Source: Lepidostoma basale
Taxonomy: Eukaryota > Arthropoda > Insecta > Trichoptera > Lepidostomatidae
DNA length: 64,000 nt
Assembly (NCBI GenBank): GCA_022606425.2
Contig: JAHDVF020000590.1
Location: 1,116,001 to 1,180,000, forward strand
Reading direction: 5' to 3'
Shown piece after piece: positions 1 to 9,519 of the stretch. Both the position numbers and the translations under genes were made by a program. The notes under the pieces were generated by a model. It worked only from the letters and a program-made list of their open reading frames with translations, ran no database searches and was not told where the DNA came from. The number at the start of each line of letters is the position of its first letter. The stretch's first letter is position 1.

Positions 1-117
1 CCCCGAAAGGGTAGGCAGAAAGAATGGACTGTCACACTTTTACTGATGCGGCACTCCATCCTTCTCTTTTCGCTCCGCGGGAGACGCGGTGTGATGGGTT
101 GCGAACCTCATCGCCAC
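1..117 (-). mobile_element. RTE-a LINE 3' end, cut by the window edge
   Basis: On the minus strand this reads as the decayed C-terminus of an RTE-like endonuclease/reverse transcriptase, ending in the 'SAYP.GE.A stop' signature seen in other copies here. The same segment recurs at 4698-4885 (minus) and 49270-49425 (plus), including the palindromic block around 'GACGCGGTGTGATGGGTTGC'. The TTAG-rich tail expected on the left lies outside the window. The RTE assignment comes from the RGRPRKTW-type C-termini of the sister copies, not from this piece alone. Confidence 0.6.
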
Positions 118-123
118 AAAACT

Positions 124-240
124 TAAAAGGGCGAAACATGTCATACATAAATGTTATAATTAAACTCCTTGAAAACTATCGTTTTTTCATACATATTAAT
201 AATTTAAGTTGTACATCAGTATTCAAGAAACAATAAATAT
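124..240 (+). repeat. FB1 foldback-family repeat, single arm
   Basis: One arm of the FB1 family. It starts at AGGGCGAAACATGTCAT, passes through the CGTTTTCAT-like middle and ends in TTCAAGAAACAATAAAT. The same order of blocks is seen at 3165, 5579, 11335, 24619, 29815 and 49.7-50.3 kb. The GATGA-type part that precedes the hairpin in better copies is missing here. The nature of the family (Penelope-like terminal repeat) is inferred. Confidence 0.55.
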
Positions 241-411
241 CTCTGGAGACCATTTAAATTGTTGACCAAATCGGTCCAAGAGATGTGCAACATTTTACGA
301 TACAGACATATTTCAAATGCCTCCAACCGATTAATTAGGCAACATCTTTTAAAAAAATCCACATATGTTATTAGGCCGAAACAATATGTTAATTCAACTT
401 AATTTAATGTT

Positions 412-652
412 ATTATTTAAAAACAGTATCATTGTACTCGTACAAATCGCCATTTATTTTTATGATATTGTCGCGACAGCTCTTTCGCCAACATGTTGGC
501 ATCATCAGGTTTTACAAACATCTAAGCACTTTGATTGTCTAGTTGTTTGTAACACCCTGATGTTGCCAACGTAGGTTGGCACAACAGCTGTCGCGACAAT
601 CACATAAAAAATAAATTGTGATACATATAATAACAGTGTTTCAAAATTAAAA
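412..652. repeat. FB2 inverted pair with hammerhead-like cores
   Basis: Two arms of about 110 bp (412-522 and 542-652) are imperfect reverse complements sharing AGCTGTCGCGACAAT and an AAATAAAT/AACAGT outer part. In the left arm, read on the minus strand (482-508), CTGATGA is followed by one T, a hairpin GCCAA-CATG-TTGGC and then GAAA. That is the conserved core order of a hammerhead ribozyme, with one extra base before stem II. The right arm (557-590) keeps a 7-bp hairpin (TGCCAAC/GTTGGCA) but has CACAAC in place of GAAAC. Related copies lie at 46885 and 54421-54795. Confidence 0.6.
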
Positions 653-676
653 CCATGAATGAGATAACAGTTTTAT

Positions 677-920
677 GGACTTGGACTTGGATCTTCTGGC
701 TTACAGAGGTTCAGCTCATGTGGCTATTCCTCTTACGTCTGATGGGAACATTGTTGGAAGATGATTTGGTGGGTTGTTAGTTTATTCGGGGGCATGATTT
801 GTGTGGCCCGGAGTGTTCCTCTGAAGGAGAATCGATTTTGGGCGCTTGTGGCGGCTGGAAGTGTTTGGGTCGTAATTAGAGAGGTCTTTTATTGTGGGGT
901 TGGGATGTGAAGGAAGTAAA
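677..920 (-). mobile_element. LINE-J (jockey-like) 5'-truncated 3' end
   Basis: This is the reverse complement of the 3' part of the element at 5665-6238, with very few differences. It covers the end of the RT ORF ('DLSNYDPNTSSRHKRPKS' region), the 3' UTR and the terminal ATCCAAGTCC repeat. The two copies therefore derive from a recently active family. The 5' truncation lies near 920, close to the tail of the neighbouring LINE-K relic. I could not identify a convincing target-site duplication. Confidence 0.75.
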
Positions 921-939
921 GACTAGTGTGGAGATACAT

Positions 940-1412
940 TTTTTATTGAAATTCAAATCAAATCAAACCAAATCAGTTTATTTAAATAATATATACATAA
1001 AACATAATACCAGGAACCCATTAGTGATGGTTCAACATTAGGAAGACAATACACTTTCTGAAGTCAAGAGTATTTGTCCCCTGAACGTACTTGTACTAAT
1101 ATGAAAGACGTCGATCTCCAAGGAGACGTTCAGCAGACTAATTGCTCTTCCCACCGGTGTCACCAGAGGCAGATTGGTTCTGGCGGCCGGTAGGTGAAAC
1201 AATCTGTGCTGTCGCTGTCGAATATATCTATCGGGGACAAAAAGACCAACATCCTGCAGTACAGCCGAGTCCTCGAAGTATCCCCTGTTTAATCTAAAAA
1301 AATGGGTTATTAGATGTCCATCTCTTTGAAGCTGTAGAGAATTGGTTCCGAGCATTCCCAAAAGAAGTGCCGTGGGATAGAGCCACGGATAACTACCATA
1401 CTCCCTCATGTA
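940..1412 (-). mobile_element. LINE-K 5'-truncated copy with ORF remnant
   Basis: The open stretch 1038-1409 (about 123 residues, minus strand) aligns end to end with the C-terminal region of the reverse transcriptase ORF at 51092-53473. Shared blocks are MREYG.YPWLYPTA.LLGMLG, GLFVPD.Y.RQR and TNLPLV.PVGRAI. It belongs to a subfamily different from the 51-kb copy, because its 3' end has an (AAATC)-type tail at about 950-980. The same 3' end recurs at 9292-9515 and in the 24.06-kb copy. Only the post-RT C-terminal module survives, so no enzyme activity is expected. Confidence 0.75.
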
Positions 1413-1469
1413 CCCTATCTGGATAGTAGCTCGTGCCTATCTGGATACTTCAATTCGAGAAGAAGTTCG

Positions 1470-2200
1470 ATCCAGGAGCACTCGAGAAATGATGCAACAT
1501 CAAGAAAGCTACAACTATTATTCAGAATCAAGAGCATTTGTCCGAATGATTTTTGAAGTTAGTTTTCAATCATAAGCATCAATAAATGGATCAGGTTTAT
1601 TTGATTGTTTTTGAATAAAAAATGTGACCTGGCTCTAAGTATGTTTTTGGTATTATTTGCCACTAATTTACTATACTATATTTTATGAAGCTGATGTAAA
1701 AGGGTCGAAACCATTTTCTCATTACGTAATCGATTGATTCAGCAATCGTCCGAATATGGTGAGGAGTATGAAACAATAAAATATGAATTAATAATATGAA
1801 AGTCAACACAGCGCTGGAGGTTCCTCATTGTGCCTTAAACTTCATTTTAATTTCTATTGTTGGAAATGAAAGCGTCCACACCTCGCGGCTCCATTCAACT
1901 CTCTGCCATTGAAATTAATTAGATGCATTATTGTTTCTTGCTAAAATGCAATGCCATGTGCCATAAACAAACACAACTTTATTTGTTTAATGTTATCATC
2001 GTTGTGTTATTTTATGCATTATTATGATTTTGTTCAGTTATTCACGCGGTATGCATTGCAAATGCAGTGGTGCATTCGCAATCTGAAATTTAATGATTAT
2101 TCTCATATATTCAAAATTCCGAGACAATTTAGATTCAACCAAAAAGATTAAATGCTCTGTAAGCCTTCAAAGAAAGGTTTGTTCGATAAAACACTTATCT
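1470..2200. other. Unannotated AT-rich stretch
   Basis: No coding signal or repeat structure that I recognise. A less AT-rich segment at about 1800-1920 (containing CCACACCTCGCGGCTCC) looks unique and could be conserved non-coding DNA. Confidence 0.3.
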
Positions 2201-2204
2201 TCTT

Positions 2205-2368
2205 CTTTCGGTGCCATGTCAGATCTCCCAAATCTACATCCGAGAGTACGCGTCGCAGTCCCCGGCAGCTTGAAACAGCTCTACAATGCTTCTTAAGCCA
2301 GTTAGGCCACTTATGTTATGGAACGAGGAGTTTCGTCACCTGCCAATACGTCGTCGACCCTCTATTTA
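2205..2368 (-). mobile_element. RTE-b LINE 3' fragment
   Basis: The minus strand gives a decayed RTE-like C-terminus ('TGL.SIVELFQAAGDCDAYSRM') followed by a GAAGAAGA tail at the left end. The same layout is seen at 15762-16085, 34400-34652, 53385-53912 and 59425-59645. Frameshifts and stops make it non-functional. Confidence 0.6.
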
Positions 2369-2369
2369 G

Positions 2370-3160
2370 ATAAAACACTAGATGAAACCAAAGGAAATAC
2401 CATATATTCATCAGTTATCCTGGAATTTTCTCTTGCCTTTGGTATATTTTTTATTCTTACGTAAATACATTGAAGTGGGTACGTCTCTGGTGTTAAGACG
2501 TGTCTTCTGAAAAACATATTCATGAACTGAAATTGGTAGCAAAACAAATATTCTGTAAAATCAAAACTTTACTCTAAATGTAATTCCTTGGGTCTTAAAG
2601 TGTTATCCTGGTTTATAATAAATATTCTACTGTTCCAAATTCCCTCTGGTCTCACAGTGTTAACCTCGTATATAGATTCTCATATTTTGAAAGACTTACA
2701 TTTTTCATACGAGTTACATGCATCTGTAAACATCAATTTAGTGTTAACGACATCCCATATAACCAAAACATATAGCGGCCCGAAGATCTGACCTCGAGAG
2801 ATGTGTCACAATACGAGGTCTGTTTAATTTAATGGACGGGATAGGAAAAACATACGCCGGAAAATTAACTTTTATTTTCACTTTTGAATCAAATTAGATA
2901 TTCTAGTCTCTTTAAAAATATTTTAGTGATACGTTGTATTGGTATAATATATTCCTTTTAATTTCGTGACATTTCCGAGGCCGACAGATTGAACGAATTA
3001 TTTTGATGATTTTTATCGTTATGGCGGCGATCTTGTAATTAATAAGCGAAAAATATGTCATTTTCAACAGGTGCTACTCCTTATTTCCAATAATCGAATA
3101 GATTTACTACAATTCGCTCACTGGACAGATAAAAATAACCATTTTTATGCTCATTGTCTC
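2370..3160. other. AT-rich DNA, nothing recognised
   Basis: Only short unrelated ORFs. I see no repeat, RNA gene or conserved motif that I can support. Confidence 0.3.
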
Positions 3161-3164
3161 TAGA

Positions 3165-3302
3165 ACAATGATGTTAAACTCCATATTAAATAATTAATAC
3201 GAATGGAAACGTCAGTTTGAAGAACTTTTATTATATTTTATGGGAATGACATGTTTCGCCCTTCTAAGGCATTATCAAATGTGACGAAACTTCAACTCAT
3301 TG
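3165..3302 (-). repeat. FB1 repeat arm
   Basis: Minus-strand FB1 copy. It runs from the GAACAATGATGT..ACTCCATATTAAATAATT outer part through GGGAATGACATGTTTCGCCC to AAGGCATTATCAAATGTG. The CCTT/AAGG hairpin next to the GAAAC block is intact. Confidence 0.6.
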
Positions 3303-3419
3303 CAGTTTATATACACTAGTAAATGGAGCAGAGTATGATAATTACCGAAAATTGATGTGACTTTATACATTTTTAAGAAAGAATTATTTGTGTAGGTCCA
3401 GAAATATTGGAAAGTGTTT

Positions 3420-3615
3420 CTTTAATATGGAATTTTATATCATTGTTCAAGAAACAAACAATGGAATTTTATATCATTGTTCAAGAAACAATAAATATCC
3501 ATATTAAATAATTCAAACAAATAACAACGTCTGCTTTCTAAAAGTTTTATTATATTTTATGAGAATGACATATTTCGCCTTTCATTATCAAATTCATTTG
3601 ATCATTTCTCTACAT
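3420..3615. repeat. FB1 outer ends joined tail to tail
   Basis: The outer end of a plus-oriented FB1 copy (TTTTATATCATTGTTCAAG) is present twice in tandem at 3428-3490. It is joined at about 3500 to a minus-oriented FB1 arm that runs to ATATTTCGCCTTTCATTATC. The 30-bp tandem duplication looks like local slippage or rearrangement. Confidence 0.55.
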
Positions 3616-3649
3616 TCACCATTATATTTATTATTAAATTCTTCTTCGT

Positions 3650-4120
3650 CTTTATTCGTTTCCTCATAACTGAGGGTCGTGATCTGTGGAACTGCCCGTG
3701 GCTAAAACAAAACGCCTCCATTCCTCACTGTTCTCCTCAGCCCGCACCGCCAAGTAGAAGTTTACCCCGGTCATCTCCTTAATCTGGTCATCCACCACGC
3801 AGGAGATCTGCGTCTACCTCTTATGCCTTTAACATTTCCTGTGCGATTAATTATTTATTGTTACAAAAAAGAACATCAACATATACCTTCTTTATTATTC
3901 TTTTCATTTATCCAAACCATCTTAATAACATTTTCATTATTTTGTTCATAACGCTTTCTTTCGCACTCTATACACTTCTTATATTTGCATTTGACACTCT
4001 ATCATATAAAGATTTTCAACACATTCGTCTACGAGTTCTCATTTGTACTGCATTTATTCTTATTTTGTCCGTCTTTTGCCAGTTCCATAATTTACCTTAT
4101 AAAATAAGGGTCGATTAAAA
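3650..4120 (-). mobile_element. RTE-like LINE relic, two adjoining segments
   Basis: Minus-strand 4118-3895 is the decayed RT C-terminal module of RTE-a (CCAAACCATCTTAA encodes the 'LRWFGH' block in reverse). Minus-strand 3850-3655 encodes a different tail module, approximately 'RGRRRSPAWWMTRL', 'MTGVNFYLAVRAEENSEEWRRFVLATGSS'-like across frames, ending in AAGACGAAGAAG. Either this is one element with a diverged tail or two elements joined. It has many stops. Confidence 0.55.
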
Positions 4121-4193
4121 AATACTACTGTGCAGTCATCTTAACTTTAATATTTATAAATATCTTCTATTTTCGTCTTCACTTTGTTTGTGT

Positions 4194-4372
4194 CACATTA
4201 GTATAGCAACACTTTATTTCATTTATTATAGACATGTTTCGGTCAGTCATATTTCAATGCACACAGTTTAAAATTTTGTTGAAAATGTTGTACATTGAAA
4301 AGGGTTATGTTACATATAACCGAAACATGTCTGTGATAAGTGAAATAAAGTATTGTAATACTAAGTGCAGTT
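4194..4372. repeat. FB3 inverted pair
   Basis: Arms 4194-4244 and 4320-4372 are reverse complements sharing CGAAACATGTCT, GTGAAATAAAGT and AATACTAAGTG blocks. Just inside the right arm a hairpin GGTTAT/ATAACC (about 4304-4322) immediately precedes CGAAACATG, as in the other FB families. About 75 bp separates the arms. Confidence 0.6.
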
Positions 4373-4639
4373 ATATTTATCCAAATTTTAAATTTCTTCA
4401 AATGTTCATATTTATATGATATGTCTGTTTTACCCCATCGTCTAATAATTGCACACGAGATAAGATATTTATTATTTCACAATTCGAATGCTGCCGCTCA
4501 TCTCCTGCTCGTTAACTGGTGTCCAAAAATATTCTAAGGTCAAGTCCTCTGTCGAGATTGATGATTAAATAAAACGAGATGAATTAACTCAATAAAAAAA
4601 CCTGTGTCTTAATAAAATACATAAAATAAAATCAAGACG

Positions 4640-4697
4640 TAATATGGATACCACACTAAAAAAAACAAAAAACAAAAAAAACAAAAAACAAAAAAAA
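4640..4697. repeat. A-rich low-complexity tract
   Basis: Irregular AAAAAACA repeats directly abut the CTAA-type tail of the next RTE-a copy. They may be part of its tail or of the insertion site. Confidence 0.6.
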
Positions 4698-4885
4698 ACT
4701 AACTAACTAACCATCACGCCGTCTCCCCGAAAGGGTAGGCAGAAAGAATAGACTGCCACACTTTAATCGATGCGGCACTCCATCCGTCTCTTTTCGCCCT
4801 CGCGAGAGACGCGGTGTGATGGGTTGCGAACCTCATCGCCACCAATAGGCATCTCCCGCGCACACTTCGATCGTTCAACGTCTAC
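4698..4885 (-). mobile_element. RTE-a LINE 3' end with TTAG tail
   Basis: (CTAA)3 at 4698-4711 is the reverse complement of the TTAG tail. It is followed by CATCACGCCGTCTCC, the reverse of the terminal 'GEMA stop' codons. The body matches 1-117 and 49270-49400 closely. It is 5' truncated and has no long ORF. Confidence 0.7.
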
Positions 4886-5074
4886 ATAATAAATCTAAAA
4901 CAAATTATATAAAATACAATGATATAAAATAAAATAACAAAGAAAAATAATTTAACGATCCGGACGATTGGACGATCCGGACATGTAATTTCGCTTCCAC
5001 GTTATCCACTGTTTTTTTAATAAACTGTAATTAGGCACTTAAAATAATCGTACACCAGCAAATACTTTAAAAAA

Positions 5075-5106
5075 AAAAAATATTATTATTATTATTATTA
5101 TTAATA
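5075..5106. repeat. ATT microsatellite
   Basis: An A-run is followed by about eight ATT units directly upstream of the SINE-1 copy. Confidence 0.8.
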
Positions 5107-5129
5107 TTTTGTTGAATCGCTCTTTCATC

Positions 5130-5312
5130 ATTTCAGCGCGACGCAAATTGATGTAAAGGATATAGCTTTCATATTGATTATTTTGTCATGTGATAGTAAC
5201 GTGAATTCTACACCAGATCAAATACAGTGTGACAATCACACTGCCATCGTCGGGTATCAAACCTTCGGTCTGGCAGTTAAAGCACTTACCACTCGGTCAC
5301 GAAAGTCGTGGT
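5130..5312 (-). mobile_element. SINE-1, tRNA-derived SINE
   Basis: The minus strand begins CTTTCGTGACCGAGTGGTAAG, an A-box-like head of the class II tRNA (Ser/Leu) type. It continues ACCGAAGGTTTGATACCCG (a decayed B box) and GATGGCAGTGTGATTGTCACACTG, then the tRNA-unrelated body GTAGAATTCACGT..TATCACATGA and ..ATTTGCGTCGCGCTG. Copies at 18110, 25230, 25735, 45085 and 58640 share the same order. The short ORF here has no coding support. Confidence 0.75.
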
Positions 5313-5532
5313 CAGTATGCAATATTTTATGTGATAATTTGAAAAGTTTTTGAGATTTATGATACTGCAGATATAATAGAAATAATGCCATATAAAATAT
5401 GGGCAAAAATAAAGAATACAACATGTTTAAAATCATGTGGAAAGAATGCCCGATGACGTAACACCAAAGATCATGTCGAGATTGGTATCGTTTAAAAATT
5501 GTAGGTGCCATGAGGTAGACCAAGAAAACGAC

Positions 5533-5664
5533 GAATGACATGTTTCGCCCCTTCTAAGGCATTATTAAATGTCATTTTATAATGCATTAGAAGGACGAAA
5601 CATGTCATTCTCATAAAATATAATAAAACTTCTAGAAAACCGTCGTTTTCATTCGTAATAATTG
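5533..5664. repeat. FB1 foldback pair, left part (interrupted)
   Basis: 5533-5565 and 5579-5610 form an inverted repeat around the CGAAACATGTCATTC block, with a 13-bp centre. The right arm continues as a normal FB1 copy (AAAATATAATAAAACTTCTAG, then CGTTTTC) until it is broken at 5664 by a jockey insertion. It resumes at 6239. Confidence 0.7.
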
Positions 5665-6238
5665 GGGTTACCTTACATTACAAATAAAGTCAAAGCCGCG
5701 TCAAAAGCAATCTCAGCCCTCTACCCAATGTAAGCTAGGAACAGTAAACTAAGCATCGACAATAAACTCCTGATATATTATACAAAACGATAATAAGGCC
5801 GATCTTCACTTATGCAGCCCCAATCTGGGGCTATGCAGCTTCGAGTCACATACAAAAACTCCAAATCCTGTAAAATAAGGCTATCCGTTTATCGCTTGGT
5901 GCGCCTTCATCGACCAGGATTACACAACTGCACCTAGAATCGGGAATCCCGATGATAGATGAATTCATTCTGAAACTTGCCGAACGTTTTTACAAAGGAC
6001 TCCCTTCACATCCCAACCCCACAATAAAAGACCTCTCTAATTACGACCCAAACACTTCCAGCCGCCACAAGCGCCCAAAATCGATTCTCCTTCAGAGGAA
6101 CACTCCGGGCCACACAAATCATGCCCCCGAATAAACTAACAACCCACCAAATCACCTTCCAACAATGTTCCCATCAGACGTAAGAGGAATAGCCACATGA
6201 GCTGAACCTCTGTAAGCCAGAAAATCCAAGTCGAAGTC
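5665..6238 (+). mobile_element. LINE-J (jockey-like), 5'-truncated, with 15-bp TSD
   Basis: 574 bp of a jockey-clade retrotransposon. Plus-strand frames give the thumb/C-terminal part of a jockey RT: 'RPIFTYAAPIWGYAASSHI', 'LQILQNKAIRL' and 'LGAPSSTRITQLH' (across small frameshifts), then an open stretch from 5952 (MIDEFILKLAERFYKGLPSHPNP). It ends in a short 3' UTR and an ATCCAAGTC-type terminus. CATTCGTAATAATTG occurs at 5650-5664 and again at 6239-6253, a perfect target-site duplication. The insertion therefore split a pre-existing FB1 repeat. The catalytic palm is absent, so this is a dead copy. Confidence 0.88.
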
Positions 6239-6300
6239 CATTCGTAATAATTGTTTATTATGGAGTTTTACATCATTGTTCAAGAAACAATAAATCTATT
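6239..6300 (+). repeat. FB1 right-arm remainder
   Basis: The outer end of the FB1 arm (TTATGGAGTTTTACATCATT, TTCAAGAAACAATAAAT) continues from the second copy of the jockey target duplication. Confidence 0.7.
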
Positions 6301-7125
6301 GATATTGTTTTACAGATGACAAAGGTATTTAAAACAACGAAGCATGTCTAGAAAAACGAACTCAAATGTGAAAAAAAAGTTTTAATTAATACAAACAATC
6401 GTCATTGTTTAAGTTTATTCAAGTAAAAAACATATTTTATTTACAATATATTTTAAGTTATTTGAAACATTATTTCATTCATGTTGTAAACGTTGTCGTG
6501 CACATTATCAATCCAGGTATATTTTGATTACGGTACATATAGGCTGGGCTTCATTTCAAACTTACTTAATTGCATACTTTATTTCATCTAAATAATTACT
6601 AAATAAAAATTAATGACATGTCACAGTCTCTTTTTGCATCTCCATCGAATTGACATTTTATTATTTAATTCTTGGGAAAATATGCATTTCTTTTGAACTC
6701 TTCATATATAAGAAAAGATCAAGAAACATGTGCTCTGGATCACCGAATCGCTAACGACCGTTTTGACTTTACAACCGAGGGAGCCTCAGTTTAACTATCG
6801 CTCCCAGTTTAAACTTTGAAGTCTCGGCATGCAGGGATATCTACATCCTATATTTATAATTAATTATATCTAAAACGCCCAGCGCTAAATGTAAGTAAAA
6901 AAACTCAATTGTATGCAAATTGCTTTAATTATTTAGGCTTGTGAAGAATTTTGTTTGAATTTATGAGTTTTGGCAAAAGTGTTTTTAATAAATGATTCTT
7001 AAGGTTTCATGGATACGTAGGTTAAAAAATACAGTTTGAGTTTAAATTAACATATAAAATAATACAATATACTAACTTTGAGTATTATAATATAATATGA
7101 ATAACCAAATTTGAGACCTTGAAAA
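6300..7125. other. AT-rich DNA with a small unique island
   Basis: Nothing assignable. The segment 6730-6850 is less AT-rich (CACCGAATCGCTAACGACCG) and not visibly repeated in the window. Confidence 0.3.
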
Positions 7126-7129
7126 TTGT

Positions 7130-7385
7130 ACACAGAGTGACCATGGAAGAGACAACAGACAGCAGGTATAAATTAACTAAAAATTCAGACATACACAGAC
7201 ACTGGACCAGGAACTGTGACAGATATCACTTACCGAATGCACGAACTAAGACAGGACGGTCAAGGTATTGAAAAATGGACTGAAACTTTACAATGAACTA
7301 CCTAAAGACACAAGGAGTCACACTACAACTCAACATAAAATATATCTGAAACAATACATTTTTAAAAGTAAGATCTAAAAATGCA
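7130..7385 (+). mobile_element. CR1/Daphne-like LINE C-terminal fragment
   Basis: The plus strand reads approximately 'HTRNCDRYHLPNARTKTG' followed by 'LYNELPKDTR', then 'FKKQYIFKS' across frameshifts. This 'HxTRN..H.P.ARTxxG...LYNxLP' pattern is the C-terminus commonly found after the RT domain of CR1/Daphne-type LINEs. Only this end survives. Clade assignment is by motif memory. Confidence 0.5.
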
Positions 7386-7664
7386 TCCATATAACCCGAT
7401 TGGGTTCTTTAAAAAAAATTTAATAAAAATTGCATGTTTTCTTTAAACTTTTAACAATTTCTTGGGTATGTTATTTAATGACATCTATTTTATTACATTT
7501 TTATTCAAGAGGAGAAATCACATATTTTTTTACGCAGATTTACTGAGCCTCAATTATTAGAATCAATTGATCAATGAAAATGCCGGTATGGATAGCCTCC
7601 AAATATTTTGATTGAATTATCTAACTATGTTATATTGGTGACATACGATATGTATTTATAATGT

Positions 7665-7945
7665 TATATGTTACCCGTCTTGTTCTCAAGGATATGGACC
7701 ATGGCAAAAGTAGTGGCTAAAATGCAGGATTAGTTTTGAAATGTGGATGTATCGTAGAATATTAAAATTATCATAGTCAGAAAGAGTCATGAACGAAGAA
7801 GTATTTTAGCGAAAGAAAAAAAAAGAAAATTTTTTATGACCATAAAGCGCAAGAAACTTGAATTCTTCGGATACCATACGAGAAAAAACAAATTTGCTGA
7901 AAAGGAAGTGCTCCAATTGTTAATACAATATGGACTAAAGTAAGT
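7665..7945 (+). mobile_element. RTE-b LINE internal fragment
   Basis: Plus-strand frames read 'WTMAKVVAKMQDSFEMWMYRRILKLS.SERVMNEEV' and then 'KKRKLEFFGYHTRKNKFAEKEVLQLL' with stops. This is the standard RTE-like order: ETWTL, EMWMYRRIL, then GH.MRNEKY.LLQLI. Confidence 0.6.
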
Positions 7946-7984
7946 AAATTATCCTGGATAAAAAACATGAAACATTGGTTCAGT

Positions 7985-8293
7985 TCATAATATCCTTGGC
8001 AGAACAGAACAGGAGTGTCGGACATCAACCGAAGAGTAGCAGTGCTAACATGGCGCTGGGTAGGTCGTATCGCTCGCAGGTCTGACAATAGATGAACAAA
8101 ATGATTCCTTTCTTAGCGTCCTAAGACTGCGACGCGAAACCCAGGACGTCACCAATTTCGATGGAAGGACGACATTTGAGAGACCGCCATTACGACATGG
8201 AAGCGTAACATCCAGACCCAGGATCGACATATTTGGAAGAAGATATAGGTGACATATGTCCAGGGTTGAACGGCTACTGGCTACTACTGATGA
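7985..8293 (+). mobile_element. RTE-c LINE 3' end
   Basis: Plus strand: 'RTGVSDINRRVAVLTWRWVGRIARRSDNR', then '(W)RPKTATRNPGRHQFRWKDDI', matching the RTE-like 'LKWQWAGHIARR.D.RW...RPRT...GRPP.RW.DD' consensus. It terminates in CTACTGATGATTA, a short TGATGA-type tail. The better preserved relative is at 61340-61710. Confidence 0.65.
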
Positions 8294-8356
8294 TTATAGG
8301 CTGTGATAACATCATTGTTTATAGCTGCTTTATATCCAAAGTTTTAAAAAAGTCAT

Positions 8357-8402
8357 GCTGTTGTCCAACCTACGATGAGAGAGGAATAAGAAGAATAAAC
8401 AT
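8357..8402 (+). mobile_element. RTE-like 3' tail fragment
   Basis: GCTGTTGTCCAACCTACGAT followed by an AGGAATAAGAAGAATAA tail is nearly the same as 59960-60000, where more of the ORF is present. Confidence 0.45.
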
Positions 8403-8404
8403 TT

Positions 8405-9055
8405 AAGAGGAAATGCTACACATAAATACATGTTTTATATATTTTTTTATGAAAAAAAAATCTTTTGAATTTTCGAATCTCGTATTCCGTACCCAACCTG
8501 TTCATGGTAACTGCCAATTCGCCGTATTAATGCCCCTTCAACAATAAGGACTGATGTAGCCATAAAGTGAAGTCAATGACACGCGGCAAGCAGACCCAAA
8601 ATAAATCACCAAGAATCTGAATGCCGTCATTAATGACGGGTTACAGTGCATGATCTCACCATCTCACCGGTTAATTTATTATAAAACGTTCATTTTGTAC
8701 TTAATTCGTTTTTATGCCAAGGAACTCTTCTGAATACAACTGGATTCATGTCTTATAATTAACAACTTAAATCGGTGGGCGGCTTAGGCGACAGCAAGGT
8801 TTCTTTTTAAGTACTCGTATTCTTAATTTTCTGGAATATTCTATAAAGCTTAATTATGAAGAGTTCTATAAAAGCAAATGGGTACCTTAAGGTGCCAGAT
8901 CACTTCTCAATAAAAGTATAAATAATTCTCGTTTTACTAGAGTACTAAGTCATTAAATATAACGTTTAATTATGCCCAGTAAATCTCAAATTATATCCAA
9001 GTTTGAGTACGTATTTTTTCCTCAATATGTAATATTTTGTATGCAGTTTTAGATA
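8405..9055. other. Unique AT-rich DNA with a homeodomain-type palindrome
   Basis: No gene. 8480-8700 is less AT-rich and unique. It includes the perfect 16-bp palindrome CCGTCATTAATGACGG at 8624-8639. Confidence 0.35.
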
Positions 9056-9057
9056 AT

Positions 9058-9262
9058 AAACTAACTTACTTACCATCACCCTGTCTGACTGAAGGGATAG
9101 GGAGAAATAATGAACTGCCGTACTGTTATTTCTTGACATACATCCCTCGTTTCTCAACATTCATACACCATGCCACGCACGCATGTCGATATCTCCGACG
9201 CCTTACGTGGCCGATAATTAGTATTTGATTATTTTTATCCTGCCACGATTTCCTCTGTCTTA
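9058..9262 (-). mobile_element. RTE-a LINE 3' end
   Basis: ACTAACTTACTTACCATCAC is the reversed TTAG-type tail plus terminal codons. The minus strand then gives a decayed 'GRVRSRRYRHACVA.CMNVE..'-like C-terminus and 'RGNRGR' towards 9260. It is truncated upstream. Confidence 0.65.
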
Positions 9263-9291
9263 TTTTATATAGAAGGAAGGTTTAAATAAAT

Positions 9292-9515
9292 TATCAAATT
9301 AAATCAGTTTATTTCGTCAATAGACATTACAAAATTAATTTTTAAGCCATCTATTGAGAACAGGTAACATGTGTATAGTATAGTATAGTATTGTATACTA
9401 TCAGAAGCGCATGAAAGATGGTTCGACATTAGGAAGACAAGATACTCTCCAGAATTAAGAGTATTTGCCTTCTGAACATACTTTCACCAATATGAAAGAC
9501 TTAATATGAATTATT
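9292..9515 (-). mobile_element. LINE-K 3' UTR/C-terminus fragment
   Basis: Same family as 940-1412. Shared blocks are AAATCAGTTTATTT, GATGGTTCGACATTAGGAAGACAA and 'CTGAACATAC..ACCAATATGAAAGAC', covering the stop codon and 3' UTR. A GTATA microsatellite expansion (9372-9392) interrupts it. Confidence 0.65.
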
Positions 9516-9519
9516 AAAT

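Noticed and set aside
661..935. Target-site duplication of the 677-920 jockey copy (GAGATA on both sides)
   Set aside because: Only 6 bp and not adjacent to the element ends, so it is not convincing.
4698..4712. CTAA/TTAG repeats as interstitial telomere (TTAGG)
   Set aside because: The unit is 4 bp (TTAG), always at RTE-a 3' ends, not the insect telomere pentamer.
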